From Alphaproteobacteria bacterium (GTDB taxonomy: Bacteria > Pseudomonadota > Alphaproteobacteria > Rhodospirillales > Rhodospirillaceae), in contig JAUVUZ010000009.1 of NCBI GenBank assembly GCA_030604885.1, positions 39,020-103,019 of the forward strand: 64,000 nt of DNA. Reading direction: 5' to 3'. Below the pieces are notes generated by a model. The model saw only the letters and a list, made by a program, of their open reading frames with translations, was not told where the DNA came from and did no database searches. Shown in pieces: positions 1 through 9,072 of this stretch (within the stretch, counting starts at the first letter, position 1; every line of letters begins with the position of its first letter). Both the position numbers and the translations under genes were made by a program.

Positions 1-1558
1 CGACGTCGACGATGTTGGTGGAGACCTCGCCGGTGCCCTGCGCCGCCGCCTCGACATTGCGGGCGATTTCGTGGGTGGCGGCGCCCTGCTGCTCCACCGC
101 CGAGGCGATGACGGTGGAGATTTCCGAGATCCGGCCGATGGTGGCGGAAATCGTCTCGATGGCGTCCACCGCCTCGCGCGTCGCGCCCTGCACCCCGGTG
201 ATCTGCTGGGCGATATCCTCGGTGGCCTTGGCGGTCTGGTTGGCGAGGGATTTCACCTCGCCCGCCACCACCGCGAAGCCCTTGCCCATCTCGCCCGCGC
301 GCGCCGCCTCGATGGTGGCGTTCAAGGCCAACAGGTTGGTCTGGCTGGCGATGTCGGTGATCAGGTCGACCACCGCGCCGATGCGGGAGGCCGCCTGGGC
401 GAGGCCCTCGACGATGGTGCGGTTGGCCTCCGCCTGGGTCACCGCGGTGTTGGCGATGCTGCTGGATTCCGACACCTGACGGCCGATTTCGGCGACCGAG
501 GCGGAAAGCTCCTCGGCGGCGGTGGCGACGGTTTCCACGTTGGCGGTGGCGTTTTCCGCCGCGACGCCCACGGCGCGGGCCTGGCGGCTCGCCTGCTCGG
601 ACACCGCCGACATCGACTGGGCGGATTCGCGCATTTTCAGCGCCGCGCCGCTCACCGACTGCACCACCGCCTTGACGCTCGCCTCGAACGCGTCCGCCAG
701 GCTCTGCATCGCCGCCTTCTGCTGCGCCTCCGCCTCCGCCTTCTGGCGCTCGGCGGCAACTTCCAGACGGCGCACCTCCTGGCCGCGCTCCTTGAACACC
801 TGCACCGCCCGCGCCATCGCGCCGATTTCGTCGGTCTGCGCGATGAACGGCACCTCGGCCTCCAGGTCGCCCTCGGCGAGGCGCTTCATCGCACCGCCGA
901 GCGACGCCAGCGGACCCACCACGCCCCGGGTGATGACGAACGCCGCGCCGCCGGTCACCAGCAGGATCATCAGGCCGATCAGCCCGAGGCGCCGCGCCTC
1001 GGCCCAAAAGGTGACGTCCACGTCGTCGATGTAGATGCCGGTGCCGATCACCCACTGCCACTCGGGCACGCCCACCACGTAGGAAACCTTTTCACGGGGC
1101 GCGGATTCGCTCGGCAGTTGCCACCAGTAGTTATAGAAGCCGCCGCCCTCGCGCCGCACCAGGTCGATCATGTCGGCGAAGAAGCGGTTGCCGTTCGCGT
1201 CCTTGAGATCGGTGATCGCGGTACCCACCAGCTTGGCGTTGGTCGGATGCATCAGCATCTCGCCCGACATCGAGTTGATCCAGAAGTACTGGTTGCCGCT
1301 GTAGCGGAGGCTGCCGATCAGCGCCATGGCCCGCGCCTGCACCTGGGCCTCGGGCAGGCCCTGGGCCTTGCCCTCGCGCGCCAGCTCGCGCACCAGGGAA
1401 AGCGCGGTCTCGATCTGCTCCTTGGTCTTGTACTGGCGCTCGGAGAGAAGGTTGTCGTTGAGGCTGCGGAGGCTCACGGTGGCGAAAATCGCCAAGCCCA
1501 CCGCCCCCAGCACCACCACAACCATCAGTCGGTAAAGCACCTTGGCGTTTTTCAGCAT
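1..1558 (-). CDS. Methyl-accepting chemotaxis protein, Cache sensor (C-terminus off the window)
   Basis: Transmembrane chemoreceptor that passes ligand binding to CheA/CheW. The N-terminus has one membrane helix (about residues 10-30), then a periplasmic domain of about 150 residues with the [17 protein letters not shown] and [10 protein letters not shown] signatures of single Cache (Cache_2) sensors. A second helix ([19 protein letters not shown]) and a HAMP segment follow, then the long coiled-coil signalling region. The highly conserved hairpin tip ([18 protein letters not shown]) is at about residue 405. The start ATG at 1558 gives a normal signal anchor. About 519 codons are visible and the last few dozen residues lie left of the window. 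No chemotaxis genes are adjacent, so the ligand cannot be inferred; Cache_2 domains often bind small carboxylates. Confident in the family. Confidence 0.95.
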   Translation of the reverse strand, partial: MLKNAKVLYRLMVVVVLGAVGLAIFATVSLRSLNDNLLSERQYKTKEQIETALSLVRELAREGKAQGLPEAQVQARAMALIGSLRYSGNQYFWINSMSGEMLMHPTNAKLVGTAITDLKDANGNRFFADMIDLVRREGGGFYNYWWQLPSESAPREKVSYVVGVPEWQWVIGTGIYIDDVDVTFWAEARRLGLIGLMILLVTGGAAFVITRGVVGPLASLGGAMKRLAEGDLEAEVPFIAQTDEIGAMARAVQVFKERGQEVRRLEVAAERQKAEAEAQQKAAMQSLADAFEASVKAVVQSVSGAALKMRESAQSMSAVSEQASRQARAVGVAAENATANVETVATAAEELSASVAEIGRQVSESSSIANTAVTQAEANRTIVEGLAQAASRIGAVVDLITDIASQTNLLALNATIEAARAGEMGKGFAVVAGEVKSLANQTAKATEDIAQQITGVQGATREAVDAIETISATIGRISEISTVIASAVEQQGAATHEIARNVEAAAQGTGEVSTNIVDV

Positions 1559-1880
1559 CGACTCATCCGTTCGGACGTTACGGTGAAACAAAATCATTCG
1601 TCGGTGCGCGTCTATATCGTACTCGTCCGATCCGCGCAAGTCGGCGCCATTTTGATATCTCCGGATATCTCGAAACCCTTCCCCCGGTTGACAAACCCGC
1701 TGGACACCCCAAATCAGTACCAATATACTCCTATTTCCGCGCATGCGAATCCGCGGGAGGGCCGGAGCGGACGGCACGCTTGTTGCGAGGTGGTCGCAAC
1801 ACAGATTGCCGCCTACGCGATTTGTTGGTAGCGTCTCTTGCGCCGCGGGTGCGCGGCCGAGCAGTTCATGGGTCCTGCAA
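1559..1880. other. Intergenic region between MCP and bfd
   Basis: This divergent spacer of about 320 bases has no convincing gene. It is more AT-rich than its surroundings and holds a sigma70-like promoter pointing at bfd, plus a perfect 7-base inverted repeat GTTGCGA-N5-TCGCAAC at 1782-1800. The repeat lies downstream of the proposed start site, so it could be an operator or an RNA hairpin in the bfd leader. Confidence 0.6.
1701..1729 (+). promoter_or_regulatory. Putative sigma70 promoter of bfd
   Basis: TGGACA (1701-1706) and TATACT (1724-1729) are separated by 17 bases, a good match to the sigma70 consensus. Transcription would start near 1736 and give a leader of about 145 nt before the bfd ATG. 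This is sequence inference only; a perfect TTGACA at 1688-1693 has no correctly spaced -10 box. Confidence 0.5.
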
Positions 1881-2093
1881 ATGATCGTTTGCCACTGCAA
1901 CACCATCACCGACCGCCACATCCGCGAGGTGGTGGACGAGTTGCTGACCGAAATGCCCACGTCGATGATCACGCCGCTGGTGGTCTACCAGGCGCTGGGC
2001 AAGCGTAGCCGCTGCGGCGGGTGTCTCCCGCTCGCGGCGAGGCTGATTCGCGACCACCTCGCCGCGCGCGGGATCAAGCGGTCCGCCGCCTGA
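1881..2093 (+). CDS. bfd: Bacterioferritin-associated ferredoxin
   Basis: Small [2Fe-2S] protein of 70 residues that donates electrons to the bacterioferritin haem so that stored iron can be released. The cluster ligands are C4 and C6 near the N-terminus and the RCGGC pair (C45, C48), the CxC...CxxC pattern of the BFD-like domain. An in-frame upstream extension exists, but the family begins with MIVCHCN, so the ATG at 1881 is chosen. It converges on the bacterioferritin gene with a gap of 4 bases, which supports the pairing. Iron control is expected for this family, but I did not find a clear Fur or Irr box. Confidence 0.92.
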   Translation: MIVCHCNTITDRHIREVVDELLTEMPTSMITPLVVYQALGKRSRCGGCLPLAARLIRDHLAARGIKRSAA

Positions 2094-2097
2094 CGCG

Positions 2098-2583
2098 TCA
2101 CTCCGCCGTGTCGGTGGCGTCCGCGTTGAGCTGCATGTATTTGGCCTCGCCGAGCTTGGCGAGCAGGCCGAGCTGGGTTTCGAGGAAGTCGATATGGCCT
2201 TCCTCGTCGGCCAGCAGCTGCTCGAACAGCTTCATCGTCACGTAGTCGCCTTCCGCGGCGCAGATCTCGCGGGACTCCTTGTAGTAGGCGCGCGCGTCGT
2301 TCTCGCCCGCCAAGTCGCACTCGAGGATTTCCTGCACCGTCTGGCCGATCCGCAGCGGCGCGATCTCCTGAAGGTTCGGGTGCCCTTCGAGGAAGATGAT
2401 GCGGCTCACCAGCTTGTCGGCGTGCTGCATCTCCTCGATCGACTCCTCCCGCTCCTTCTTCGCCAGCTTGGTCAGCCCCATGTCCTCGGACAGCCGGTAG
2501 TGCAGCCAATACTGGTTGATCGCCCCGAGCTCCATCCCCAACGCCCCGTTCAACCGGGCGATCACCTTCTCGCTTCCGCGCAT
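2098..2583 (-). CDS. bfr: Bacterioferritin
   Basis: Iron-storage protein of 161 residues forming a 24-subunit haem-containing shell. All ferroxidase ligands can be placed: E18, E51, H54, E94, E127 and H130. The haem-binding methionine is M52. Length is typical of the family. It faces bfd tail to tail; the two products act together, Bfr storing Fe(III) and Bfd reducing it. About 280 bases upstream (2584-2861) hold no gene; a TATCAT sequence at 2649-2654 on the minus strand is a possible -10 box without a good -35. Confidence 0.96.
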   Translation of the reverse strand: MRGSEKVIARLNGALGMELGAINQYWLHYRLSEDMGLTKLAKKEREESIEEMQHADKLVSRIIFLEGHPNLQEIAPLRIGQTVQEILECDLAGENDARAYYKESREICAAEGDYVTMKLFEQLLADEEGHIDFLETQLGLLAKLGEAKYMQLNADATDTAE

Positions 2584-2861
2584 TTCCGCCTCCTCGTTTG
2601 CAGCCAGACTCCCGGGCGGCGCCCCTTATGCCCCCATCGGGTGGGCACATGATAACGGGAAACGCCGGGGAACAAAACTTAGAATCGCTCCAGGAATGGA
2701 GCTACGACATGATGAACGCATACGCCGACACCCAGATTCCGCCCGCGTCGGGATTTTTGGCAGAATCTCCGCAAATCCGTCCCGCCCCACCAGCGTCCTC
2801 GATGCCCGCGTTTTCTAATGAAGCGACGGGATTCCCCGATTTCAAGTGCGAACCAAAACCG

Positions 2862-3683
2862 TCACCCGGAAGAGGCGGCCGTCGGCGCATCCGCACTCCG
2901 CGCCGCAAGCGCCTGGCGCCGGGCGCGATATTTCTCGATGAACGCCCCGGCGATGATGCCGCTCGGCAACGCCACCGTGCCCACGCCGATCACCGCGAAA
3001 AATCCCGCCGCCACCTTGCCGCCGATGGTCTGGGGGTAAACGTCGCCATACCCCACCGTCGTCAGTGTCGCCACCCCCCACCACATCGCGCGGAGGATGC
3101 TGCCGAATTTCTCCGGCTGCTCGTCGCTTTCAAGCACATAAAGCGTGACCGAAGACAGATACCAAAGGGCGGCCGAAAGCGACAACGCCACCAGAAGCTC
3201 CTGATAACACGAGCGCAGCGCCGCCAGCACGAGACGACAGGAGGGGTAATAGCGGGCGATCTTCAACAACCGCACCACCCGGAGCGACCTCAGGAAGCTG
3301 GGCGAGGTGGGCGCGAACGCGAGCCAGACGAGTTCCGGCGCAAAGGCGAGGAAATCGACGGCGAGCATGAACCCGTTGGCCCGGACATACGCCCAAAGCC
3401 CTCTGCCGCCCCGAAACCGCGCCTCCGCCCCGACCGACCAGAGCCGAACCGCGAATTCGGCGGCGAACACCCACAACAGCGCCTCGTTGATCCGCCCGAT
3501 CGCCACCGCGTCGTCCGACCCCGCCGCGATCTCGGTTTCGGCGGTGTAAAGACCGATGCTCAGCAGAATCACGAACACCAGGATGCGGTTGGTCGCCGAC
3601 AGCTTGCCGCCTTCCAAACGCTCGGTTTCCAACTGCTCGAACGCGATCCGCCGTAACGACCGCCGACCTTCCGCTGTAACCAT
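2862..3683 (-). CDS. Voltage-gated potassium channel family protein
   Basis: Inner-membrane ion channel of 273 residues with the six-helix Kv architecture. The S4-like helix carries regularly spaced arginines (RSLRVVRLLKIAR), and the pore loop has the potassium selectivity filter TVGYGD at about residues 207-213, followed by the inner pore helix. There is no C-terminal RCK/TrkA domain. The open frame extends 35 codons further upstream, but the ATG at 3683 is preceded by a strong purine-rich ribosome site (GAGGGGGCGGAG) and is preferred. It is a standalone gene upstream of a tRNA. Its role (potassium leak or signalling) cannot be set from sequence. Confidence 0.88.
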   Translation of the reverse strand: MVTAEGRRSLRRIAFEQLETERLEGGKLSATNRILVFVILLSIGLYTAETEIAAGSDDAVAIGRINEALLWVFAAEFAVRLWSVGAEARFRGGRGLWAYVRANGFMLAVDFLAFAPELVWLAFAPTSPSFLRSLRVVRLLKIARYYPSCRLVLAALRSCYQELLVALSLSAALWYLSSVTLYVLESDEQPEKFGSILRAMWWGVATLTTVGYGDVYPQTIGGKVAAGFFAVIGVGTVALPSGIIAGAFIEKYRARRQALAARSADAPTAASSG

Positions 3684-3841
3684 CTCCGCCCCCTCGATGT
3701 ATTCGCCCGGCCGCGGGAATCCTGCGCCTTCGCATGCGGGGAACGCAACCACGGAGGTTTCACCGGACTCACGGAAGGGGAAGCGCACCGAAAACAGAAC
3801 CGGCCCGGCGCAAAGCGCTCGGGCCGGTTTGTTTATGGCGA

Positions 3842-3918
3842 TGGTAGCGGAGGAGGGACTCGAACCCCCGACACGCGGATTATGATTCCGCTGCTCTAAC
3901 CAGCTGAGCTACTCCGCC
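3842..3918 (-). tRNA. tRNA-Met (CAT), elongator type
   Basis: A 77-nt cloverleaf read on the minus strand. The 7-base anticodon loop ATCATAA in a GCGGA/TCCGC stem gives anticodon CAT. The D-arm (AGCTCAGCTGGTTAGAGC), T-arm (GGGGGTTCGAGTCCC) and an encoded CCA end are present. The acceptor stem closes with a G-U first pair. The body resembles alphaproteobacterial elongator tRNA-Met rather than initiator tRNA (no GGG/CCC anticodon stem) or tRNA-Ile2. Confidence 0.95.
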
Positions 3919-4085
3919 ACAGGCTCCCGGTGGACGTGCCGTCCGTGCGGGAGGCGCTTTACTTATCCGGAAGTTCGGGGCGCGTCAAGCGTCGAATGCG
4001 CGGGGCCGCGCGGGTGCGATCCGGCCTCGCCTCCCTGGCCCCGCGCCGCTAGGATATCCGCCGCGAACGGATCGGGGAGGCGGGA

Positions 4086-4535
4086 ATGCGCGTGGTGGTG
4101 CAACGGGTTGCGGAAGCGAAGGTGGAGATGGAGGGGCGGCCGGTCGGGCGCGTCGGCGCGGGGCTGCTGATCCTGGTGTGCGCCGAAACCGGCGACGCGG
4201 ACGCGGACGCCGATTTCCTCGCCCGCAAGATCGCCGCGCTGCGCATCTTCCGCGACGACGCCGACAAGATGAACCGCTCGGTCAAGGACGTGGGCGGCGG
4301 CGCCCTGGTGGTGAGCCAGTTCACCCTGGCGGCGGCGTGGCGCAACGGCAACCGCCCCGGCTTCTCCGCCGCCGCGCCGCCCGCCGAGGGGGAGCGGCTG
4401 TACCGCCGCTTCTGCGACGCGCTGACCGCCGAGGGGGTGCCGGTGGAGACCGGCGAGTTCGGCGCGCACATGGCGGTGTCGCTGGTCAACGACGGCCCGG
4501 TGACGATCTGGATGGACACCCGCGACCCGCGCTGA
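4086..4535 (+). CDS. dtd: D-aminoacyl-tRNA deacylase
   Basis: Cytoplasmic editing enzyme of 149 residues that hydrolyses D-amino acids from mischarged tRNA. It has the family hallmarks: an N-terminal MRVVVQRV strand, KMNRSV, the SQFTL motif and a C-terminal [10 protein letters not shown] segment that forms the cross-subunit GP motif. Length matches the DTD family (about 145-150). The start at 4086 is the natural N-terminus. About 100 bases separate it from msrB, so it may or may not be co-transcribed with the msr genes. Confidence 0.95.
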   Translation: MRVVVQRVAEAKVEMEGRPVGRVGAGLLILVCAETGDADADADFLARKIAALRIFRDDADKMNRSVKDVGGGALVVSQFTLAAAWRNGNRPGFSAAAPPAEGERLYRRFCDALTAEGVPVETGEFGAHMAVSLVNDGPVTIWMDTRDPR

Positions 4536-4634
4536 CCGCCGTCTATGGAAACCATGCCCGGCCGCCCACTTTAGAATGTGAGCGGCTTGCACCATGTTGT
4601 GGGGACGGCATTCCAGCAGTCGGAGGACCGCCCC

Positions 4635-5126
4635 ATGCTTTCCCGCCGCAGCACCCTCGGTCTCGGCCTCGCCGCCGCGGCGGCCTGGGCCGGCGCGCGG
4701 ACGATCCCGCGCGGCGACGCCGCCGCCCCCGGCGAGACCTTCCCCTTCGCCCTGTCCGACGCCGAATGGCGCGCCCGCCTCAGCCCCGAGCAATATGCGG
4801 TGCTGCGGCGGGAGGACACCGAGCGCCCCTACACCAGCCCCCTCAACGGCGAGAAGCGCCCGGGCATCTTCGCCTGCGCCGGGTGCGGCCAGCCGCTGTT
4901 CCGCTCCGACGTGAAATACGACAGCCGCACCGGCTGGCCGAGCTTCTGGACCGCCATCGACAAGGCGGTGGGCAGCCGCCAGGACCGCTCCCTCGGCATG
5001 GTGCGGACGGAAGTGCATTGCAGCAACTGCGGCGGCCACCTCGGCCACCTGTTCCCCGACGGCCCGCCGCCCACCGGCCTGCGCTACTGCATCAACGGCC
5101 TCGCGCTCGCCTTCCAACCCGCCTGA
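4635..5126 (+). CDS. msrB: Peptide-methionine (R)-S-oxide reductase, exported
   Basis: Reduces the R-epimer of methionine sulfoxide in proteins; 163 residues. The zinc pairs CAGC and CSNC are present, and the catalytic cysteine is C152 in RYCING. The N-terminus has twin arginines and a hydrophobic stretch (SRRSTLGLGLAAAAAW), so the product is likely exported by Tat or Sec. The ATG at 4635 has a GGAGG ribosome site nine bases upstream; an in-frame ATG at 4578 lacks one and would bury the signal. It is the first gene of msrB-dipZ-msrA, 12 bases ahead of dipZ, which suggests envelope methionine repair rather than the cytosolic role of most MsrB. Confidence 0.93.
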   Translation: MLSRRSTLGLGLAAAAAWAGARTIPRGDAAAPGETFPFALSDAEWRARLSPEQYAVLRREDTERPYTSPLNGEKRPGIFACAGCGQPLFRSDVKYDSRTGWPSFWTAIDKAVGSRQDRSLGMVRTEVHCSNCGGHLGHLFPDGPPPTGLRYCINGLALAFQPA

Positions 5127-5138
5127 GGAGCGCCTGAC

Positions 5139-6824
5139 ATGCTGCTGTTGGTGGCCTATCTCGGCGGGGTTCTGACGATCCTCAGCCCGTGCATTCTGCC
5201 GGTTCTGCCGTTCGTGTTCGCCCGCGCGGGCAAGAGCTTCGCCCGCAACGGCCTGCCGCTGCTGGCGGGCCTCACCCTCACCTTCGCCGTCGTCGGCAGC
5301 CTCGCCGCCGCGGGCGGGGCGTGGGCGGCGCGGGGCAACGAGATCGGCCGCTGGGCGGCGCTGCTGGTCCTCGCCCTGATGGGCGCGGCGCTGGTGTTCC
5401 CCGCCCTCGCGGCGTGGGCGGCGCGGCCGTTCGTCGGCCTGGGCGAGCGGGTGTCGGCGGCGGCGGGCGTGGGCGACGGCCCGGGTGGCGCGGCGCTCAC
5501 CGGCGTCGCCACCGGCCTGGTGTGGGCGCCCTGCGCCGGGCCGATCCTCGGGCTGATCCTCGGCGGCGCGGCGCTCCAGGGCGGCGGCGCGGCCCCGGCG
5601 CTGGCGGCCTACGCCCTCGGCGCCGCCACCTCGCTGGCGGTGGCGCTGCTGGCGGGCGGGCGGATCATGGCGGCGATGAAGCGCCGCATCGGCTTCGGCG
5701 AAGGTCTGCGGCGCGGCCTCGGGGTTCTGGTGCTGGCGGGCGTGGCGGTGGCGGCGCTGGGGGCGGACACCCTGGCGCGCTGGTCCGGCCCCGGCACCGC
5801 GCGGCTGGAGCAGGCGCTGCTCGACCGCCTGCCGAACGCCGCGCCGCCGCGCCGGGCGGCCCAGGCGACACCGCTCGCCACCCTGGCGGAGGCCACCGGC
5901 TGGCTCAACGGCCCGCCGCTCACCGCCGAGGCGCTGGCGGGCAAGGTGGTGCTGGTGGACTTCTGGACCTATTCCTGCATCAACTGCGTGCGGGCGATCC
6001 CCCACGTCCGCGCCCTCGACGCCCGCTACCGCGACAAGGGGCTGACCATCGTCGGCGTCCACACCCCCGAATTCGCGTTCGAGAAGATCGAGCGCAACGT
6101 CCGCAAGGCCACCGCCGACATGAAGATCGGCTATCCGGTGGCGCTGGACAACGACTACGCGATCTGGGGCGGCTTCGCCAACCGCTACTGGCCCGCCCAA
6201 TACCTGATCGACGGCCAGGGGCGGATTCGCTACACCCACTTCGGCGAGGGCGGCGAGGCCGAAACCGAACGCGCGATCCGCGACCTGCTGGCGGCCCAGG
6301 GCGCCGCCGATCTGGGCGAGACGGTGGCGCCCCTCGACCTCGAAGGGGCGGAAATGCCCGCCGACTTCGCCAACGTCCGCTCGCCGGAAACCTACCTCGG
6401 CTTCGAGCGCACCGAGGGCTTCGCCTCGCCGCAGGGGATCGCCCGCAACACCGCCACCGCCTATTCCGCGCCGTCGAGCCTCGCCCTCAACCAGTGGGCG
6501 CTGGCGGGCGAATGGGCGGTCGGGGCGGAGGACGCGGTGCTCGCCCGGGCGGGCGGCCGGGTGGAAATGCGCTTCCACGCGCGGGACCTGCACCTCGTCC
6601 TCGGCCCCGGGCCGGAGGGCGCGCCGGTGCGCTTCCGCATCACCGTGGACGGCGCCGCGCCCGGCGCCCTCGCGGGGGTGGACGTGGACGCGCAAGGCAA
6701 CGGCCGGGTGAACGAACACCGCCTCTACCAGCTCGTGCGCCAGCCCGGCGAGGTGCGCGAGCGCAGCTTCGCCATCGAGTTCCTGGACCCCGGGGTCCAG
6801 GCCTTCGCCTTCACCTTCGGTTAG
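5139..6824 (+). CDS. dipZ: DipZ-like CcdA-thioredoxin fusion, envelope thiol reductant supplier
   Basis: A 561-residue membrane protein that should carry electrons across the inner membrane and reduce periplasmic disulfides. Residues 1 to about 215 are a CcdA-type membrane domain with paired cysteines C18 (SPCILP) and C132 (APCAGP). A TlpA-like thioredoxin domain follows (about 255-390) with C280-INC-C283 in YSCINCVRAIP. The C-terminal 160 residues match the beta-rich tail of DipZ proteins (known from Mycobacterium). It lies between two exported methionine sulfoxide reductases with gaps of 12 and 11 bases, so regenerating them is the obvious inferred job. Cytochrome c maturation or a wider thiol role is an alternative. 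Confidence 0.88.
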   Translation: MLLLVAYLGGVLTILSPCILPVLPFVFARAGKSFARNGLPLLAGLTLTFAVVGSLAAAGGAWAARGNEIGRWAALLVLALMGAALVFPALAAWAARPFVGLGERVSAAAGVGDGPGGAALTGVATGLVWAPCAGPILGLILGGAALQGGGAAPALAAYALGAATSLAVALLAGGRIMAAMKRRIGFGEGLRRGLGVLVLAGVAVAALGADTLARWSGPGTARLEQALLDRLPNAAPPRRAAQATPLATLAEATGWLNGPPLTAEALAGKVVLVDFWTYSCINCVRAIPHVRALDARYRDKGLTIVGVHTPEFAFEKIERNVRKATADMKIGYPVALDNDYAIWGGFANRYWPAQYLIDGQGRIRYTHFGEGGEAETERAIRDLLAAQGAADLGETVAPLDLEGAEMPADFANVRSPETYLGFERTEGFASPQGIARNTATAYSAPSSLALNQWALAGEWAVGAEDAVLARAGGRVEMRFHARDLHLVLGPGPEGAPVRFRITVDGAAPGALAGVDVDAQGNGRVNEHRLYQLVRQPGEVRERSFAIEFLDPGVQAFAFTFG

Positions 6825-6835
6825 GAGCACCGGCC

Positions 6836-7579
6836 ATGCTGCACATGGGTTTCCGCAAGCGCGCGTTCCGCAACGGGCCGTTCCGGCGGCGGAACTGGTG
6901 GAAGAGCGTCGGCATCCTGGCGCTTCTGCTGGCGCCGTTCCTCAGCGCGCCGGAGGCGGGCGCCGCCGCCGCCAACCGCGCCCTGCCCGCCCCCGAGATC
7001 GACCCGCCGCTCGACGCCGAGCGGGAAACCGCGGTGCTGGCGGGCGGCTGCTTCTGGGGGGTGCAGGCGGTGTTCCAGCACACCAAGGGGGTGCTGCGCG
7101 CCACCTCGGGCTACGCGGGCGGCGACGCCAAGACCGCCGACTACGACCGCGTCTCCAGCGGCCGCACCCAGCACGCGGAGGCGGTGGAGGTGGTGTTCGA
7201 CCCGAGGCAGATCAGCTACGGCGAACTGTTGCGGGTGTTCTTCTCGGTGGTTCTGGACCCCACCGAGGTCAACCGCCAAGGGCCGGACGTGGGGCCGCAG
7301 TACCGCTCGGAGATCTTCGCCGCCGATGCGCGCCAGACCGAGATCGCCCGCGCCTACGTCGCCCAGCTCGACGCCGCCAAGGCCTTCGACAAGCCGATCG
7401 CCACCAAGGTGAGCGCGGCGATGCCGTTCTACCCGGCGGAACCCTATCATCAGGATTTCGCCACCCGCTTCCCCAACCACCCCTACATCGTGTTCCACGA
7501 CAAGCCGAAGATCGCCGCGCTGCGCAAGGCCTTTCCCAAGGCCTACCGCACCGAGCCGGTGCTGGTGGGGAAGAACTGA
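6836..7579 (+). CDS. msrA: Peptide-methionine (S)-S-oxide reductase, exported
   Basis: Reduces the S-epimer of methionine sulfoxide; 247 residues. The catalytic motif GGCFWG puts the nucleophile at C72, and the later YHQDF segment is also typical. About 50 extra N-terminal residues include a basic stretch followed by a hydrophobic segment (VGILALLLAPFLSAPEAGA), consistent with a signal peptide or membrane anchor. The ATG at 6836 follows a GGAG sequence overlapping the dipZ stop codon, so the three genes are translationally close. It ends four bases before the convergent mnmA stop. No classical C-terminal recycling cysteine pair is evident, which fits external reduction by DipZ. Confidence 0.93.
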   Translation: MLHMGFRKRAFRNGPFRRRNWWKSVGILALLLAPFLSAPEAGAAAANRALPAPEIDPPLDAERETAVLAGGCFWGVQAVFQHTKGVLRATSGYAGGDAKTADYDRVSSGRTQHAEAVEVVFDPRQISYGELLRVFFSVVLDPTEVNRQGPDVGPQYRSEIFAADARQTEIARAYVAQLDAAKAFDKPIATKVSAAMPFYPAEPYHQDFATRFPNHPYIVFHDKPKIAALRKAFPKAYRTEPVLVGKN

Positions 7580-7583
7580 GGGA

Positions 7584-8663
7584 TCAGGCGCGGATCCAGC
7601 CGCCGCCGAGCATGCGGTCGTCGTCGTAGAACACGCAGGCCTGGCCCGGCGCGATCGCCGAGAACGCCTGGGCGAGGCGCACCTCCGCCTCGCCGCCGCC
7701 GAGATCGGCGAGGGTGGCGGGAACGGCGCGGGAGGCGGAGCGCAGCTTCACCATCACCGCCGCGCCGTCGAAGCTGCCCTCGCCCAGCCAGTTGACGTCG
7801 GCGATGCGCAGCGACATCCCCTCGAGGGCCGAGGCGGGGCCGACCACGACGCGGTTGGCGGCGGCGTCGAGGCGGATCACGTACAGCGGTTCGGCGGAGG
7901 AAATGCCCAAGCCCCGGCGCTGGCCGACGGTGTAGCCGACGATGCCCTCGTGCCGCCCCAGCACCTTGCCCGCCAGATCGACGATCTCGCCGGGGCGCGC
8001 CGCCTCGGCGTCGAGGCCGCGCACCACCTTGGCGTAGTCGCCGCCGGGCACGAAGCAGATGTCCTGGCTGTCGGCCTTGGCCGCCACCGGCAGGCCGAAC
8101 TCCTGGGCGAGGCGGCGGGTTTCGGCCTTGTCGACGATGTCGCCGAGCGGGAACACCGCGCCCGCCAGCTGCTCGCGGGTGAGCTGGAACAGGAAGTAGC
8201 TCTGGTCGCGCTTCGGGTCGCGCGCGCGGCGCACCTCCGGCCCGCCCGCCCCCGGCACGCGGCGTACGTAATGCCCGGTGGCGAGGGCGTCGGCGCCCCA
8301 GTCGGCGGCGCCCTTGGCCATTTCGCCGAACTTGATCTTGCGGTTGCACACCGCGCACGGCAGCGGCGTCTCGCCCGCCTTGTATCCGGCGGCGAACGGC
8401 TCCATCACCTCGCGGCGGAAGGCCTCCACGTGGTCGAGCACGCGATGCGGAATGCCGAGCTGGGCGGCGACGCGCTCGGCATCGGCGATCGCCTTGTCGG
8501 CGGGCGGCAGGTCGAACAGCCGCATCGTCACGCCCACCACGTCGAAGCCCAGGCGCTGCATCAGCACCGCCGTCACCGAGCTGTCCACGCCGCCCGACAT
8601 CGCGACGCATACCCGGGAGCCGGGGGCGAGGTGGGCGGTGGCGGCGCGGAACGCTTCGAGCAT
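7584..8663 (-). CDS. mnmA: tRNA-specific 2-thiouridylase
   Basis: Cytoplasmic enzyme of 359 residues that makes the s2U34 modification of tRNA-Lys, -Glu and -Gln. Visible motifs are the PP-loop SGGVDSS near the N-terminus, the catalytic CxxC-type cysteine in PCAVCNRKIKFG and the partner cysteine in SQDICFVP. The start ATG at 8663 overlaps the fdx stop codon by one base (TGATG), so it is translationally coupled to ferredoxin. The frame stays open upstream through fdx, but that extension is not homologous. Sulfur normally comes from a cysteine desulfurase, which is not in this window. Confidence 0.95.
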   Translation of the reverse strand: MLEAFRAATAHLAPGSRVCVAMSGGVDSSVTAVLMQRLGFDVVGVTMRLFDLPPADKAIADAERVAAQLGIPHRVLDHVEAFRREVMEPFAAGYKAGETPLPCAVCNRKIKFGEMAKGAADWGADALATGHYVRRVPGAGGPEVRRARDPKRDQSYFLFQLTREQLAGAVFPLGDIVDKAETRRLAQEFGLPVAAKADSQDICFVPGGDYAKVVRGLDAEAARPGEIVDLAGKVLGRHEGIVGYTVGQRRGLGISSAEPLYVIRLDAAANRVVVGPASALEGMSLRIADVNWLGEGSFDGAAVMVKLRSASRAVPATLADLGGGEAEVRLAQAFSAIAPGQACVFYDDDRMLGGGWIRA

Positions 8664-8980
8664 CAGTCCTCCTTGGGCGGCAGCTTCACCACCAGGCCGT
8701 CCAGCTCGTCCGACATGCGGATCTGGCAGCCGAGGCGCGAGGTGGCGGTGACGCCGAACGCCATATCGAGCATGTCCTCCTCGTTCTCCGAGGCTTCGTC
8801 CAGCTTTTCGAACCACTGGGGTTCGACGATCACGTGGCAGGTGGCGCAGGCGAGCGAGCCTTCGCACGCGCCCTCCAGCTCGACGCCGTGGAGGTGCGCG
8901 ACCTCCATCACCGACAGCCCGTCGGGGGCCTCGACCTCGCGCCGGGTGCCGTCGCGCTCGATGAAAGTCAGTTTCGCCAT
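8663..8980 (-). CDS. fdx: [2Fe-2S] ferredoxin, adrenodoxin/ISC type
   Basis: Electron carrier of 105 residues used in iron-sulfur cluster assembly and related reductions. The cluster cysteines follow the C-x5-C-x2-C...C pattern ([13 protein letters not shown] and LGCQI) of adrenodoxin-type ferredoxins. It lies between iscR and mnmA on the minus strand and shares one base with the mnmA start. The 92-base gap upstream (8981-9072) contains a GC-rich imperfect hairpin (GGCCCCG/CGGGGCT arms), possibly an attenuator or processing site between iscR and fdx. In a standard isc operon iscSUA and hscBA would sit between these two genes; here they are absent. Confidence 0.92.
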   Translation of the reverse strand: MAKLTFIERDGTRREVEAPDGLSVMEVAHLHGVELEGACEGSLACATCHVIVEPQWFEKLDEASENEEDMLDMAFGVTATSRLGCQIRMSDELDGLVVKLPPKED

Positions 8981-9072
8981 TTCGGCATGCTCCTTGGAAA
9001 CGTCTTCGCGGCCCCGCCCCTTGAATGCGGGTCGGGGCTGCTCATAGCAAAATTCCGGACCGGGAAGAACCC

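Noticed and set aside
3963..6830. A 955-codon minus-strand open frame over dtd-msrB-dipZ
   Set aside because: Antisense shadow of three well-recognised plus-strand genes; no family features or ribosome site.
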